Origin: an uncultured Methylococcaceae bacterium
GTDB taxonomy: Bacteria > Pseudomonadota > Gammaproteobacteria > Methylococcales > Methylococcaceae
Direction of reading: 5' to 3'
Length of the DNA: 59,134 nt
Assembly: GCA_903859815.1 (NCBI GenBank)
Contig: CAIOOA010000038.1
Location: forward strand, 1 to 59,134
Both the position numbers and the translations under genes were made by a program. Below the pieces are notes generated by a model. The model was not told the origin of the DNA. It saw only the letters and a list, made by a program, of their open reading frames with translations, and did no database searches. Below, in pieces: positions 1-9,392 of this stretch; position 1 is the first letter of the stretch; each line of letters starts with the position of its first letter.

Positions 1-1
1 C

Positions 2-184
2 AGTTTAGGTGAAACACGCACCGTGCGCCTTGACGCCGGTGCTCTTTACTTTCGGCCTTACCTAGCCCCAAGCGGCAAAGCCGACCCGGCCCGTTCCGTC
101 TGGATGTGCGACACTTTGTCACACCCCTTGGGGCTTGTCAAGCAACAAAATACATTTTTTGAAAAATTCTATTTCACTCCATGA
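2..184 (+). CDS. C-terminal end of an unidentified protein (5' partial)
   Basis: An open frame enters the window at base 2 and runs for 60 codons to a TGA at 182-184. No start codon is visible because the gene begins outside the window. The translation ends with a tail containing MCDTLSHPLGLVKQQ and shows normal amino-acid composition, and its codons resemble those of the neighbouring genes, so it reads like real coding sequence. It converges on the PaaK-like gene, leaving 35 bases between the two stops. I do not recognise the family. The call rests on the open frame and its composition alone. Confidence 0.45.
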   Translation, partial: SLGETRTVRLDAGALYFRPYLAPSGKADPARSVWMCDTLSHPLGLVKQQNTFFEKFYFTP

Positions 185-219
185 CTTGCGGTCGCTCAAG
201 CAAGGGTTTGGCACGTATA

Positions 220-1725
220 TTAACTTTTACGAGTGTAGCGGTGTTTCACGCCTGCGGGAAAATAAGCAGGGTCGGCGAATGGCCTCAACTCAATTTGTGG
301 TGTTTGCCTAGACGCGGGGACATAGTTGGCAAACTCGCTATTAAGCCTAAGCATCTGAGTACGAATGGAATGTGAGATGGCAGATAGTTTTTGGACACTT
401 GCCGTGATGGTTGGCAGTAACTCGACAACGATGTGCAAAAATTGCGATCCGTCTTCGCTTTCGCGGACCTCCATGACGAATTTGCCGGTGACCCAGTTCG
501 TTAAACCGGGTTGCTCCAAGCCAACCATCACATTTTCTGGGTAAATGTTGGCTCCATAGAATGAAACGGTGAAATCGGCACGCCCGAACACCCATACGAA
601 TGGCAGGGGGAAATTTTCCGGGTCAACCCCATAGGCATCAAACGTACTCAAACCATGATCTTTTAGAAAAGCCAGCATGTCGCCATGATCCTTGATGCCG
701 CCACGGTCGGCGATGTGGTAGCGTATCAACGGCACGCCGTTGTCAGCCGTCACGGCCAGGGTCAATCCGTCAACAAGCTCGAAAAAACGGCTGATGGGAT
801 CATATTGCACCAAGGTAGGTAGCCGGGATTCCCCGAACAGTTCACGGGCAACTGCCGGATTATTGGACAAAAATCGTCGAATGGCGATGCTCAAGGGTGT
901 TTCATTGCCCAACACACCACCATCTGCCGTGCCATACAAGGAGGCAGAGTCTTGGCAAGGCGACGATGAACCGACTTGTTGCAACAATAGGTCACGCCAC
1001 TCTTCGCTGAATACCTCGCCGGCAAACACAAACTTCACAGAAAGCTTGCCCCAATCGAGACCTTGAGTTTGACCGGTATTCACTACGTCTTTGACAAAGG
1101 GCGGATATCCAAGCAAAACTGTTTGATCAAAATACGGAGACATTTCGCGCACCACCCTAATAATTTCTTCCGGTTTGTTGCCAGGTGTGGCGACGGTTAG
1201 CGGATAACCCTTTTGGGCGAGATGCCAACAACAGGAAGCAGTGAATACCCCTCCCACCCAATTACCAAGCGGAAAACATACCACAGCCAGGGTTTTAAGT
1301 TCATGAGCGTGGAAACTTTGCCTGAACACCTGCTCAAAACGTAGGGCCACGTCCAACTCATCCGCCATGGCGCGGGGCCAGAAGGTAGGTGTGCCAGTCG
1401 AGCCTGATGACACTGCCAACCGGTCGCAATTAATCAGGCTTCCTCCCTTGCAACGCTCCGGCAAGGCAAACTCCCGCATATAATTGGCCTTGTCGGTCAA
1501 GGGTAGCTGGGCAAAACCCTCAAAGGTATCGACACTGCCGGTCAACACGGCGTTGGCTTGGAGAAACTTTTGGTAGGCGGGAACATTGACGAAAACATCC
1601 CGAAACAATCGCAGCACATGTTCTTTAGGGTCTTCGGTCAATCTTTCCCTCATGATCCGATCCAGAGGCGTGTTGAAAAATGCTGCCATTTTTTCCAGCA
1701 CGTTGTTGGGGGTCTCACTTTTCAT
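220..1725 (-). CDS. PaaK-like phenylacetate-CoA ligase / adenylate-forming enzyme
   Basis: This is a roughly 501-residue member of the adenylate-forming superfamily, nearest to phenylacetate-CoA ligase (PaaK) and coenzyme F390 synthetase. The phosphate-binding loop appears as AVSSGSTGTPTFWPR about a quarter of the way in, and LPLTDKANYMREFAL just before it is the usual PaaK-type lead-in. A later GYPPF segment, the LYGTADGG motif and PLIRYHIADRG correspond to the substrate and nucleotide-binding core. The start is set at the ATG at 1725, with GGAG about 8 bases upstream; a longer frame to 1785 has no comparable ribosome site. Members normally join a carboxylate to CoA through an acyl-AMP. The substrate cannot be read from sequence. 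It is divergent from the TorD-like gene and has no pathway partners in view. Confidence 0.75.
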   Translation of the reverse strand: MKSETPNNVLEKMAAFFNTPLDRIMRERLTEDPKEHVLRLFRDVFVNVPAYQKFLQANAVLTGSVDTFEGFAQLPLTDKANYMREFALPERCKGGSLINCDRLAVSSGSTGTPTFWPRAMADELDVALRFEQVFRQSFHAHELKTLAVVCFPLGNWVGGVFTASCCWHLAQKGYPLTVATPGNKPEEIIRVVREMSPYFDQTVLLGYPPFVKDVVNTGQTQGLDWGKLSVKFVFAGEVFSEEWRDLLLQQVGSSSPCQDSASLYGTADGGVLGNETPLSIAIRRFLSNNPAVARELFGESRLPTLVQYDPISRFFELVDGLTLAVTADNGVPLIRYHIADRGGIKDHGDMLAFLKDHGLSTFDAYGVDPENFPLPFVWVFGRADFTVSFYGANIYPENVMVGLEQPGLTNWVTGKFVMEVRESEDGSQFLHIVVELLPTITASVQKLSAISHSIRTQMLRLNSEFANYVPASRQTPQIELRPFADPAYFPAGVKHRYTRKS

Positions 1726-1942
1726 ATATTTCTCCGTTTTTGAAAGGAATTTGCATCCTTCAATTCCTGTATCACTTCTGCACAAAATTCATTCATGAAA
1801 GTACCTTTTCATTTTCAAGCTTATCCTATGGGGTTTCAAAGGTTCAATTTTAGGAACTCATCCACACATTCGCAACTTGCTTTTATATTTATAATGGATG
1901 CAAAGCTAGACATGAAAGCTTAAGCTTTAGCATCCTTAACAA

Positions 1943-2542
1943 ATGGGCATGACCATGTTTCAAGAAAAACTTGCTAGGAGCGAACAAGAACTTTGGCGGG
2001 CTAACACTTATCAACTGCTTGCTCAATTGCTAATGGAACCGCCTTCTCAACGGCTTGTGGACCACCTGAGAAAAATCCCCCCTTTGCACTCGGGTCACGG
2101 GGAAGATGCTGTCGCCTTGGCGTGGGTGGATTTGGGAGATGCTGCCAGACGGTCAAATGAAGGACTGTTGGTGGCTGAATTCCACGCATTATTCGACGAA
2201 AACAGTGGCTTGTTGGTTCCTTATGCTTCTTGGTATGTTGCCGGTGAACGCAATGCCAAGCCATTAAGCTTACTCCGCGCTGAAATGGCAGCGCTTGGTA
2301 TAGTAAAATCGGGTGAATTATCTGAAGACCACGCCAGCCAATTATGCCAGATGATGTGCTTATTGATCGAGTCCGAAGATCCTCGGCAGATTGGTTTTTT
2401 CACGCGGCATATCAAACCTTGGCTACCCCAATTTTTCCACGACTTAAGTTTGTCACCATCCGCTTTTTTTTACCGGCCAGTCGGGTCTTTAGGCGAGGCA
2501 TTCATCGAAGTTGAAAGAATATTTTTGCGGGAAACCTATTGA
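1943..2542 (+). CDS. TorD/DmsD-family molybdoenzyme chaperone
   Basis: A 199-residue, all-helical protein with the hallmarks of the TorD/DmsD/NarJ chaperone family. It carries an N-terminal R-x-x-x-Y-x-L-L segment (RANTYQLLAQLL), a central VPYASWYVAGE stretch that matches the conserved Y-x-S-x-Y region, and a C-terminal HIKPWLPQFF helix. Such proteins bind the twin-arginine signal peptide of a molybdenum or tungsten oxidoreductase and hold it in the cytoplasm until the cofactor is inserted. No oxidoreductase partner lies in this window, so the client is unknown. Three in-frame ATGs (1943, 1949, 1955) compete and no ribosome site is decisive. Confidence 0.72.
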   Translation: MGMTMFQEKLARSEQELWRANTYQLLAQLLMEPPSQRLVDHLRKIPPLHSGHGEDAVALAWVDLGDAARRSNEGLLVAEFHALFDENSGLLVPYASWYVAGERNAKPLSLLRAEMAALGIVKSGELSEDHASQLCQMMCLLIESEDPRQIGFFTRHIKPWLPQFFHDLSLSPSAFFYRPVGSLGEAFIEVERIFLRETY

Positions 2543-2560
2543 TTGCGCCATTCCATCAGT

Positions 2561-5500
2561 CTATTCTGGATCGGGCCTAAGCTTGGGATGCGCGAATAAC
2601 AACCTCATGCCCTCCATGCTTTGCTCGTAAAATGAGTTATACCGGTTACGACTCAGTTTGGCCAAACGTTCAATTTCGTCAGGGTACTGACATAACAAGA
2701 ACAAGCTATTCACCAAAGAGTCGAGGTCATGATAGGAGTGCATCATGTCACCTGTCTCAATGCCCTTTACGCCCCAAGCGGTCGATAATAAGGGCATGCC
2801 GAACGCCATCGCTTGGACAGTCTTGACATTAATGCCCGTACCCATGGTCACCGGGGAAATCACCAAATCCACCGCATCATAGAATTTGGCAATGTCAGGC
2901 ACAAAACCAAGCATTTTGACCCAAGGCGCATAAAATACTTCCGCTTCTTCAGAGGGTAGGTCAGTCAAGATTTCTTTGACTTGCCCAGCCACATGGATTT
3001 CAAACGGACAGGCATGACCTTGTAAATGGCGGTTGATTGCCATTAAGAAGTCACGCATGATGACTAAATTAATACGGTTGGCACTTGCGACCAACCCAAC
3101 GACTTTGACTTGGTTAAATCGCTTTTCGATGAATCGAGGAGGTTCTATATGAGGGATGACGATGGCGGAGGCAAGCCCAGTCACGCTGTCAAAATAATCG
3201 GCTTCTTCCTGCCTGCGCGCCACCACAACATCCGCACGGCGAAGATAGGAACCTTCTTCTTCCGGTGTGCAAGAGAAAAACTCCAAAGGCTGACCATTGG
3301 CCCTCAACATATCATAGCGGTTACCCATTTTATCGTGGGTGTCGATGACCTTTAGTATACGTGGAGGGACAAATTCCAAGAGTTTGGACTGGAAAACATA
3401 GGAACAGAACACCATGTCAATATCATACTTGGCGCAAAGATAACGAACTGTCTCACCCAAACCAAGTTCATACCATCCATCATAAGGTATGGCATCGCCA
3501 GTGGCACTTAATGGATGGTTATTCGGCAAAATGTCCAAGGTGTCCCAACATTCACGCATCGCCCTCTGATGGCTTAGCGTATAATTATTACTACGCAGCA
3601 AAGCAAAATGCACTTTATGGCCCATCGCTTGAAAACGGCGACCAAATTCTTGTATCGTGGATTGGTTACCGTGACTATTTGGATGTGAAGGGAATGGGCT
3701 GAAATAAAGTATATTCAAATACCCATTCTTACGACGCAACAAGGCATTGACCGAGACATGACGTTGTGCATGTAACAAGCCGATATGTTCCGGTGTCTCT
3801 GGAGGACAATGATAAGTATTGAGTTGTTTCTCCCATTTTTCACGTAAGCGTTGTATATTCTTAAGTTGCGCTGGATGTAAATGATTGACCCTGCCTTCGG
3901 AGTAGGACACACTTTCAAAATGCACCACTTCTGATTTCGGCTGATAGAGGACGCGGTAACCCTTGGCACGGGCAGCCATGGCAAGGTCAGAATCTTCACA
4001 ATAGGCATTTTCATAGCGCTCATCAAACCCGCCAACTGCATCCCAAAATGATTTTCTAATCATTATGGATGCACCTGTGACATAGTCTACTTCTCTAAGA
4101 TAATCAAAGCCTAGAAAACTTTTATCATGGCCTCGCCCACAATTGCTTGCCGTTCCATCACTCCACAAAATACCGCCAGCCTCTTGAATTGTTCTGTCAG
4201 GATAAAGCAGCTTGGAACCGACAATAGCGGCAGTTTTCTCTTCTTCCATTACTTTGAAGAGCATGTCCATCCATCCCGGTGACACGACGGTATCATTATT
4301 CAATAGCAGAAGATATTTGCCACGTGCGAATTTAGCGGCATTGTTGCAATTGCGTAAAAAGCCTGAATTAGTTGGCGTTTTGACAATATGTAAAAAAGGG
4401 TAAGCTTGTGCAGCACTGTGAGTTGCATCGGTGGAGCAGTCATCGGCCAAGATGATTTCAAAGTGCAATTTGCTGGTTCGTGTGGTCTCTAATATTGAAT
4501 TGATACATAGCCGAGTATAATCCCAGTGATTATAAGCAGGTATGATCACCGTGACATCAATGGAATCCCATTGCGGAAGGTTGGGTGGAGAGGTATGTGT
4601 GATTGATTTGCAATATTCAATAAACAATTCCATAGACAGCACCCCCGATTCTTGAAGCGTTGCCAGCAGCGAAGATCGACTGACTATATTGCCAACTTCA
4701 GGGAGAAACGCTTCGCCTAATTGGGCTACATAAGAACCATTGATAATGGTGACAGGTCTTTCCCTAGAAAGATTGATTAGTTTGTCATAATCACGTTGGT
4801 TGCCTACTATGATATTGTCCACTATGTCAAGCGTTGAGCTATCGATTATGTACTGGTGCTTTTTTGGCGTGCTTGAAAATAACACTTCGGCAAGTCCCTT
4901 GATATTTTCCAACCAAGACTTCTCCGAAGAATAATTATCCGGCAAAGCCAAGTTTTGCGCATGGTCATATTCTTGTTGGCTGGAAATCCACATATCCTTG
5001 GTGTGCAGTATGATTTTTGCTTGTGGTGACACCTTTCGAATTAAGGCTATCGAGTCCTCGTCTGGGTACATATTAAAAAAGTAATAGATGGCGAAGCCAT
5101 GGCCTTGTTGCGCAATATAATATTGAGGAGAATCGTAAGCCAAGGAGCGAGTGATGACACTAGCACCAAAGCTAAAAAGTAGCTCATCTTGTGCCGAGGT
5201 AAAGTAATCATTAAAAGGCAGACATACGACATCAAATCCAAAGTAGCAAAGGTCATGCACTATGCTATGAATGATGTGATTTGAAAAATTAACCGTATTT
5301 GAATCTGTTATGACTAGAATACGACTCGATTTAGGCGGAGCACTCGATACGTGTGTCAAGGCATTAAACTGCAAATCCCTTATTAATGTCGTAAACGCAA
5401 TAACACCTTGCCTGGATAGCACATCATAAAAATTGGTAGCCGTGACGACTAAGCCACCGTCTTGGTAAATTTTTAAAGCGATTGCAAAAGGAAAAAGGAC

Positions 5501-5740
5501 TATGTGCCTCAAAATTTTTGGTAAATCCTTTATGGATTCATAACTTTTTATTGAATTGTTCAGTATTGGAGAGAAAAAAGATCCCCCACCTATGACTGCA
5601 TGCCACCAACCACGCAACCCACCGTAATAAAAAAATGAAATTGGCAATGCAAGAACTGCAATAGTCGCTGTTGACACGAAATGATTGCGCAGAAACGCAG
5701 CGGTCATTCTTCTTGCCAATGTTTTGTAAGAGTGGTGCAT
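2561..5740 (-). CDS. Large membrane-associated glycosyltransferase with GT2 and GT4-like domains
   Basis: A 1059-residue protein. Residues about 20-40 form a hydrophobic helix. Residues about 140-340 hold a region with Rossmann-like strands (ILVITDSNTVNFSN), possibly a further GT-B-like unit. Residues about 396-620 are a clear GT2 (GT-A) domain: VTVIIPAYN, then DDCSTDATH, then LLLNNDTVV for the metal-binding acidic motif, and GGFDERYENAYCEDSDL. From about 690 a GT-B/GT4-like domain follows (LNILYFSPFPSHPNSHGNQ, later GTGINVKTVQAMAFGMPLLST). Such fusions build surface polysaccharide or glycoprotein glycans. The gene stands alone and is tail-to-tail with the TorD-like gene, 18 bases apart. Donor and acceptor sugars are unknown. 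Confidence 0.82.
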   Translation of the reverse strand: MHHSYKTLARRMTAAFLRNHFVSTATIAVLALPISFFYYGGLRGWWHAVIGGGSFFSPILNNSIKSYESIKDLPKILRHIVLFPFAIALKIYQDGGLVVTATNFYDVLSRQGVIAFTTLIRDLQFNALTHVSSAPPKSSRILVITDSNTVNFSNHIIHSIVHDLCYFGFDVVCLPFNDYFTSAQDELLFSFGASVITRSLAYDSPQYYIAQQGHGFAIYYFFNMYPDEDSIALIRKVSPQAKIILHTKDMWISSQQEYDHAQNLALPDNYSSEKSWLENIKGLAEVLFSSTPKKHQYIIDSSTLDIVDNIIVGNQRDYDKLINLSRERPVTIINGSYVAQLGEAFLPEVGNIVSRSSLLATLQESGVLSMELFIEYCKSITHTSPPNLPQWDSIDVTVIIPAYNHWDYTRLCINSILETTRTSKLHFEIILADDCSTDATHSAAQAYPFLHIVKTPTNSGFLRNCNNAAKFARGKYLLLLNNDTVVSPGWMDMLFKVMEEEKTAAIVGSKLLYPDRTIQEAGGILWSDGTASNCGRGHDKSFLGFDYLREVDYVTGASIMIRKSFWDAVGGFDERYENAYCEDSDLAMAARAKGYRVLYQPKSEVVHFESVSYSEGRVNHLHPAQLKNIQRLREKWEKQLNTYHCPPETPEHIGLLHAQRHVSVNALLRRKNGYLNILYFSPFPSHPNSHGNQSTIQEFGRRFQAMGHKVHFALLRSNNYTLSHQRAMRECWDTLDILPNNHPLSATGDAIPYDGWYELGLGETVRYLCAKYDIDMVFCSYVFQSKLLEFVPPRILKVIDTHDKMGNRYDMLRANGQPLEFFSCTPEEEGSYLRRADVVVARRQEEADYFDSVTGLASAIVIPHIEPPRFIEKRFNQVKVVGLVASANRINLVIMRDFLMAINRHLQGHACPFEIHVAGQVKEILTDLPSEEAEVFYAPWVKMLGFVPDIAKFYDAVDLVISPVTMGTGINVKTVQAMAFGMPLLSTAWGVKGIETGDMMHSYHDLDSLVNSLFLLCQYPDEIERLAKLSRNRYNSFYEQSMEGMRLLFAHPKLRPDPE

Positions 5741-6396
5741 TGGTTTGGATTCTTGAAAACAGGAATTTAATGGGTGGATAAAAAGGATATAACCCTACAT
5801 GCAGCTTGTCTGAGTTCTATAGACATAGTTCAATTTTGGGGAGCTTTGATGAACCTTAGATTTTGGCTTGAATCTGCATTCCGTTGCATAGGCTAGACCG
5901 CCTTGCAATTATCTGCAATTCTACCTGAAATTATGGTAAATGTCCTAGCCGCTATTATTTCTCATCATCACCTGTCTTTTTTGAGATCTGCCAGTTCAGG
6001 AGGGGTCCCAAGCTCGCGATGGCATGTCTTAGTGCTTGATTTTTTTGTGGAGATGTCCCTCTCGGCAATTCTCAAGTTGATCTGAAAAAAATCCGCGCGG
6101 TGGTCTGAAGAAACTAGCCGTTTACCTTCTACCCCTAACATGCGGTGTAGCCAACCATTGCATCACTGCTGCATGGCTTATGGGCTACACTGCAGGAAAG
6201 GAGCCTTTTATAAAGCTAATATTTCTGTTGTGAACACTTGGCCCACCCTTTTGCCCCAATGCAATGCGGGGGATTGACTCTATTGATTTTCAATGAAATG
6301 ACGAGTATTCTGAAGCCATACAGTACTCTCCGATATCCTCCCTCATTGATCGTGGATCGCCCTCCCGCTTTGGCATTCGTAATCCCAACACAATTT
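5741..6396. other. 656-bp intergenic stretch with no supported gene
   Basis: This lies between the glycosyltransferase start and the secreted-protein gene ahead of the efflux operon. Only short open frames occur (for example a 60-codon frame at 5903-6085), and none has a family resemblance or ribosome site. It presumably holds the divergent promoters of both sides. I see no convincing repeat, RNA gene or terminator in it. Confidence 0.5.
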
Positions 6397-6789
6397 ATGC
6401 AAAAAGCCCCCCGCATTGCCATCCTTGCTCTTTTGGCGTTAATGCAGCTCTTTGCACCACTGGTTCATGCCCATGTGGGTGGAACAGATTTTAACGGCAC
6501 TATCCATGTTCCGGGTTTGGAATTCCTTGTAAAAGCCAGAACACATTCAGCTCAAGCCTTCAGTGAAAAGGGTTGCTTTGATTTTATCATCGGCTTGGCC
6601 AATGGGTTCGGAGACCTACGGGATGGGACTAAAAACCTGCCCAATACGGATCTTGATTCACCTCCCATAGACTTACTGCCGGCAATTTTGTCCAAGGCTT
6701 CAGGCAGTCGTTCCCTGCTTTTCCATCAGAACTTCCCCCGTCCATTTTGGCCTGCGTTTTCCCCCCGCGCTCCTCCTCTCTTCGGTTGA
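6397..6789 (+). CDS. Small secreted hypothetical protein upstream of a metal efflux operon
   Basis: About 130 residues from the ATG at 6397. That start gives an N-terminal signal peptide: a basic MQKAPR followed by a hydrophobic run and a VHAHVGG cleavage region. A longer frame back to 6238 would place 53 unlikely residues in front of the signal. The mature part includes a GTIHVPGLEF segment but no domain I recognise. It precedes the TolC-like, adaptor and RND genes on the same strand, so a periplasmic accessory role in metal handling is plausible but only inferred from position. No strong ribosome-binding site is visible. Confidence 0.5.
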   Translation: MQKAPRIAILALLALMQLFAPLVHAHVGGTDFNGTIHVPGLEFLVKARTHSAQAFSEKGCFDFIIGLANGFGDLRDGTKNLPNTDLDSPPIDLLPAILSKASGSRSLLFHQNFPRPFWPAFSPRAPPLFG

Positions 6790-6972
6790 TCGAATCTGAA
6801 CCCGTATTGGTTTGCTGATAGCTGACAGATGTTAACCATGGTGATGCATCATTGGATGCCTTAGATCGGCGCTTGCCAGGTTTCCGTTTCCAGATGGGTC
6901 AGGGTATGAAGCCGCGCATCGTTGCATCAATCACCTGCGGGAAGAACGCCCCATCAAGTTGGAGTTTTTTCT

Positions 6973-8226
6973 ATGAGTTTGAAAAAAATACTGCCTAGCA
7001 TCCTGTTTCTCAGTCTTTGGCTGGGAACCTTGCCTGCGGAGGAGTTGCTGGTCGATCACCTCGACCCCCTGCCTTATGACGAAAAATTAAGCCTAAAGCA
7101 AGTGGTGGATGCCACCTTTGAAAAGTATCCACAAGGTTCGATGATCGGTGCATTGAAGGATGAATCGCAAGCACTTAGCCAACGCACGGAAAGTTTGATC
7201 GCCGGCTATCCGATGATTTATTTGCAATATATTGATGATCGCTTGTTAAGCAATCAGGGGGTGATGCAAATTCAAAGCGGTTACCAAATTCCGATATGGA
7301 TGTGGGGGCAGCGTTCCGCTAGCCGAGCGGTGGCCGAAGAAGCTGAAAAGAGTGCCAATCTTTTCGCCGTTGCGCTCAAACATGAGATCGCCGGACTGGT
7401 GCGCGAATCACTTTGGAACCTACTGTTGATGGAAAACCGCAGAGGGCTTGCCCAGCAGGTTTATGAGGTGTCACAGCAACTGTTAGCCACCGTCAAACGC
7501 AGGGTTGAATTGGGTGATCTGGCCCGTTCTGACGAACTTATGGCAGAGAGCGATTTATTAGACAAAAAGTCACAACTGGCTCTGGCAGAGGCCGAGGTGA
7601 TGCACGCCCGCAAGGCTTACATAAACCTTACCCGGTTGAACCAAGCACCCAAGCAGTTTGACGAAAAGCGTAGCAGCATTGCCGCGATTCAAGAGCAACA
7701 TCCTGCCATTGCAGCCGCCAACGCGGTCGTCGAAAGAGCCCAAGCCGAGGTGGAGTTCACTCGCTTGTCCAAGCAAGGCAACCAACCCTCGATTATGATC
7801 GGAATGCAGAACGAACGATTTGAAGGCCAATCAAACATCAATAACGAAACCAACTTAGTATTGCAAGTCCCTATAGGCGGCGATTCTTGGAATGCACCCT
7901 TCGTCGCCCAAGCCAACGTGGCATTGACACAAAAAATCGCGGATAGGGCTAGTCTGATTCGCCGACTTGAAAAAGCCTTACACGAAGCCGAACACATCCT
8001 TGAGGTGGATCGGGCTACCTTGGAAATCGCCAATCAACGTAAGGAAATAGCGGAGACCCATTTGAAGATGAGCCGCTTGGCCTTTGAAGCGGGTGAAATC
8101 CAACTCATTGATTATTTGAAGATCCAAGCCACTTCGCAAGCAGCCATCCGGGATGCCATGGAACGAGCCATTTTAGTGCAGCGGGATACTGCCTTTTATA
8201 ATCAGGTTGTGGGAGTCGTACCATGA
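6973..8226 (+). CDS. TolC-like outer membrane channel of a metal efflux system (CzcC type)
   Basis: A 417-residue outer membrane efflux protein. The start at 6973 follows GGAG with 8-base spacing and gives a signal peptide (MSLKKILPSILFLSLWLG, then LPAEE). The body is rich in long amphipathic helices with the duplicated TolC pattern, such as RAVAEEAEKSANLFAVALKHEI and a matching SRLAFEAGEIQLIDYLKIQ repeat near the end. It forms the outer membrane exit duct of a tripartite pump. Its last codons overlap the adaptor gene by 4 bases (ATGA), so the two are translationally coupled. Specificity lies mainly in the inner-membrane partner. Confidence 0.85.
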   Translation: MSLKKILPSILFLSLWLGTLPAEELLVDHLDPLPYDEKLSLKQVVDATFEKYPQGSMIGALKDESQALSQRTESLIAGYPMIYLQYIDDRLLSNQGVMQIQSGYQIPIWMWGQRSASRAVAEEAEKSANLFAVALKHEIAGLVRESLWNLLLMENRRGLAQQVYEVSQQLLATVKRRVELGDLARSDELMAESDLLDKKSQLALAEAEVMHARKAYINLTRLNQAPKQFDEKRSSIAAIQEQHPAIAAANAVVERAQAEVEFTRLSKQGNQPSIMIGMQNERFEGQSNINNETNLVLQVPIGGDSWNAPFVAQANVALTQKIADRASLIRRLEKALHEAEHILEVDRATLEIANQRKEIAETHLKMSRLAFEAGEIQLIDYLKIQATSQAAIRDAMERAILVQRDTAFYNQVVGVVP

Positions 8227-9392
8227 ATAATATCAGCCAGAATTTCTCATTTTCTCCACGGTTCGAGCTTGCTTGTCATGTGCGGGGTTGGAACGCCGCC
8301 CTGCTGTCTATAAGCTTGATTGTCATGGTTTTCATCAGCTTTCCCGCCCGAGCCTTGGAGGATTTGATCAAGATCAATGCCGAGCAGGAGCAACACATTG
8401 GCATTCGAACCCTGAAGCCGGAAGTCATTGCCAGCGTTCCCTTGACCCGCGCACCGGCAAGGGTGACTTTGCCACCGCAAAATGAGTATATCGTCAGTGC
8501 GTCCCAAGCGGGATTGATTAGCCGGGTTGAAGTGGCCATGGGAATGAAAATAGTGGTGGGGCAAATCTTGGCGCAAATCCAAAGCCCTAGCTTACTCGGT
8601 TTGCAACGGGACGTGTTGGATGCCGTGACTGGTTATAACCTAGCCAAATCGAAACTGAATCGTGACACCACTTTGCTAGAAGAAGGCATCATTGCCCGAA
8701 TGCGCTTTCAAGAAACCCAAAGCGATTTTGAACGTTATGCCACGGCGCTCAAAGAAGCCGAGCAGGTGCTGGCCGCTGCCGGGGTCAGCCTGATCGATAT
8801 TGAGGCGCTCAAACAATCCCGCAAGTTGAATAGTTTCATGAATGTACGCTCGCCGATTGATGGTGTGGTCTTGGAACGCATGGTCACGGCAGGGCAGCGT
8901 GTGGATGTGCTTGCTCCCCTATTCCGACTGGGAAAATTGGACGAGTTGTGGTTGGAAATCGATATGCCGCAAGAACGTATGAATGAAGTGCGCATGGGTG
9001 ACCGGGTTCGTATTGAAAACACCAATGGCAGCGCCCGGATTACACAAATCGGCCAAAGCGTCAATCCCAGCAGTCAAAGCGCATTGGTTCGGGGGGTTAT
9101 CGAAGGCAGGCCGCAAACCATACGCCCAGGTCAAAACGTCAACGTGCAGGTCAGCCATGCCAGTTCGGACAAGTTATTCCGCTTACCCATCTCGGCTTTG
9201 GTCTATCAAGAAGGCAAAACCTACCTGTTCGTGCGCGTGACGGGAGGGTTTTCCGCCCGACAGGTGGCGGTCGCCAGCACGGAAGAGCGTAATGTGGTGA
9301 TCCATGAGGGTTTGCAAGAGAATGAGCAAGTTGCCGTACAAGGTGTTGCCGCCCTCAAAGCCGCATGGACAGGCATTGGGAGCGATGAATAA
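8223..9392 (+). CDS. RND efflux periplasmic adaptor (membrane fusion protein, CzcB type)
   Basis: A 389-residue HlyD/MFP-family protein. A hydrophobic segment near residues 25-45 (SISLIVMVFISFPARALE) serves as signal or anchor. The lipoyl/barrel-sandwich halves flank a helical hairpin: SQAGLISRVEVAMGMKIVVGQ on one side and VRSPIDGVVLERMVTAGQRVD on the other. The beta-barrel follows (LDELWLEIDMPQERMNEVRMGDRV). It bridges the RND pump and the TolC-like duct. It overlaps the channel gene by 4 bases and the pump gene by 1 base (TAATG), typical of a tightly coupled czcCBA-like operon. Confidence 0.87.
   Translation: MNNISQNFSFSPRFELACHVRGWNAALLSISLIVMVFISFPARALEDLIKINAEQEQHIGIRTLKPEVIASVPLTRAPARVTLPPQNEYIVSASQAGLISRVEVAMGMKIVVGQILAQIQSPSLLGLQRDVLDAVTGYNLAKSKLNRDTTLLEEGIIARMRFQETQSDFERYATALKEAEQVLAAAGVSLIDIEALKQSRKLNSFMNVRSPIDGVVLERMVTAGQRVDVLAPLFRLGKLDELWLEIDMPQERMNEVRMGDRVRIENTNGSARITQIGQSVNPSSQSALVRGVIEGRPQTIRPGQNVNVQVSHASSDKLFRLPISALVYQEGKTYLFVRVTGGFSARQVAVASTEERNVVIHEGLQENEQVAVQGVAALKAAWTGIGSDE

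Noticed and set aside
1890-1895. Perfect TATAAT ahead of the TorD-like gene
   Set aside because: No -35 element at a workable distance; AT-rich sequence gives such hexamers readily.
5949-5964. A 16-base exact repeat (CCGCTATTATTTCTCA) also at 12441-12456
   Set aside because: A match of this length between two sites in 59 kb is close to chance, and neither flank extends it.
5903-6085. A 60-codon open frame in the 5.7-6.4 kb gap
   Set aside because: Short, no ribosome site, no recognisable composition or motif.
6840-6960. Possible riboswitch-like structure upstream of the TolC-like gene
   Set aside because: I could not match it to the conserved core of any known riboswitch class.
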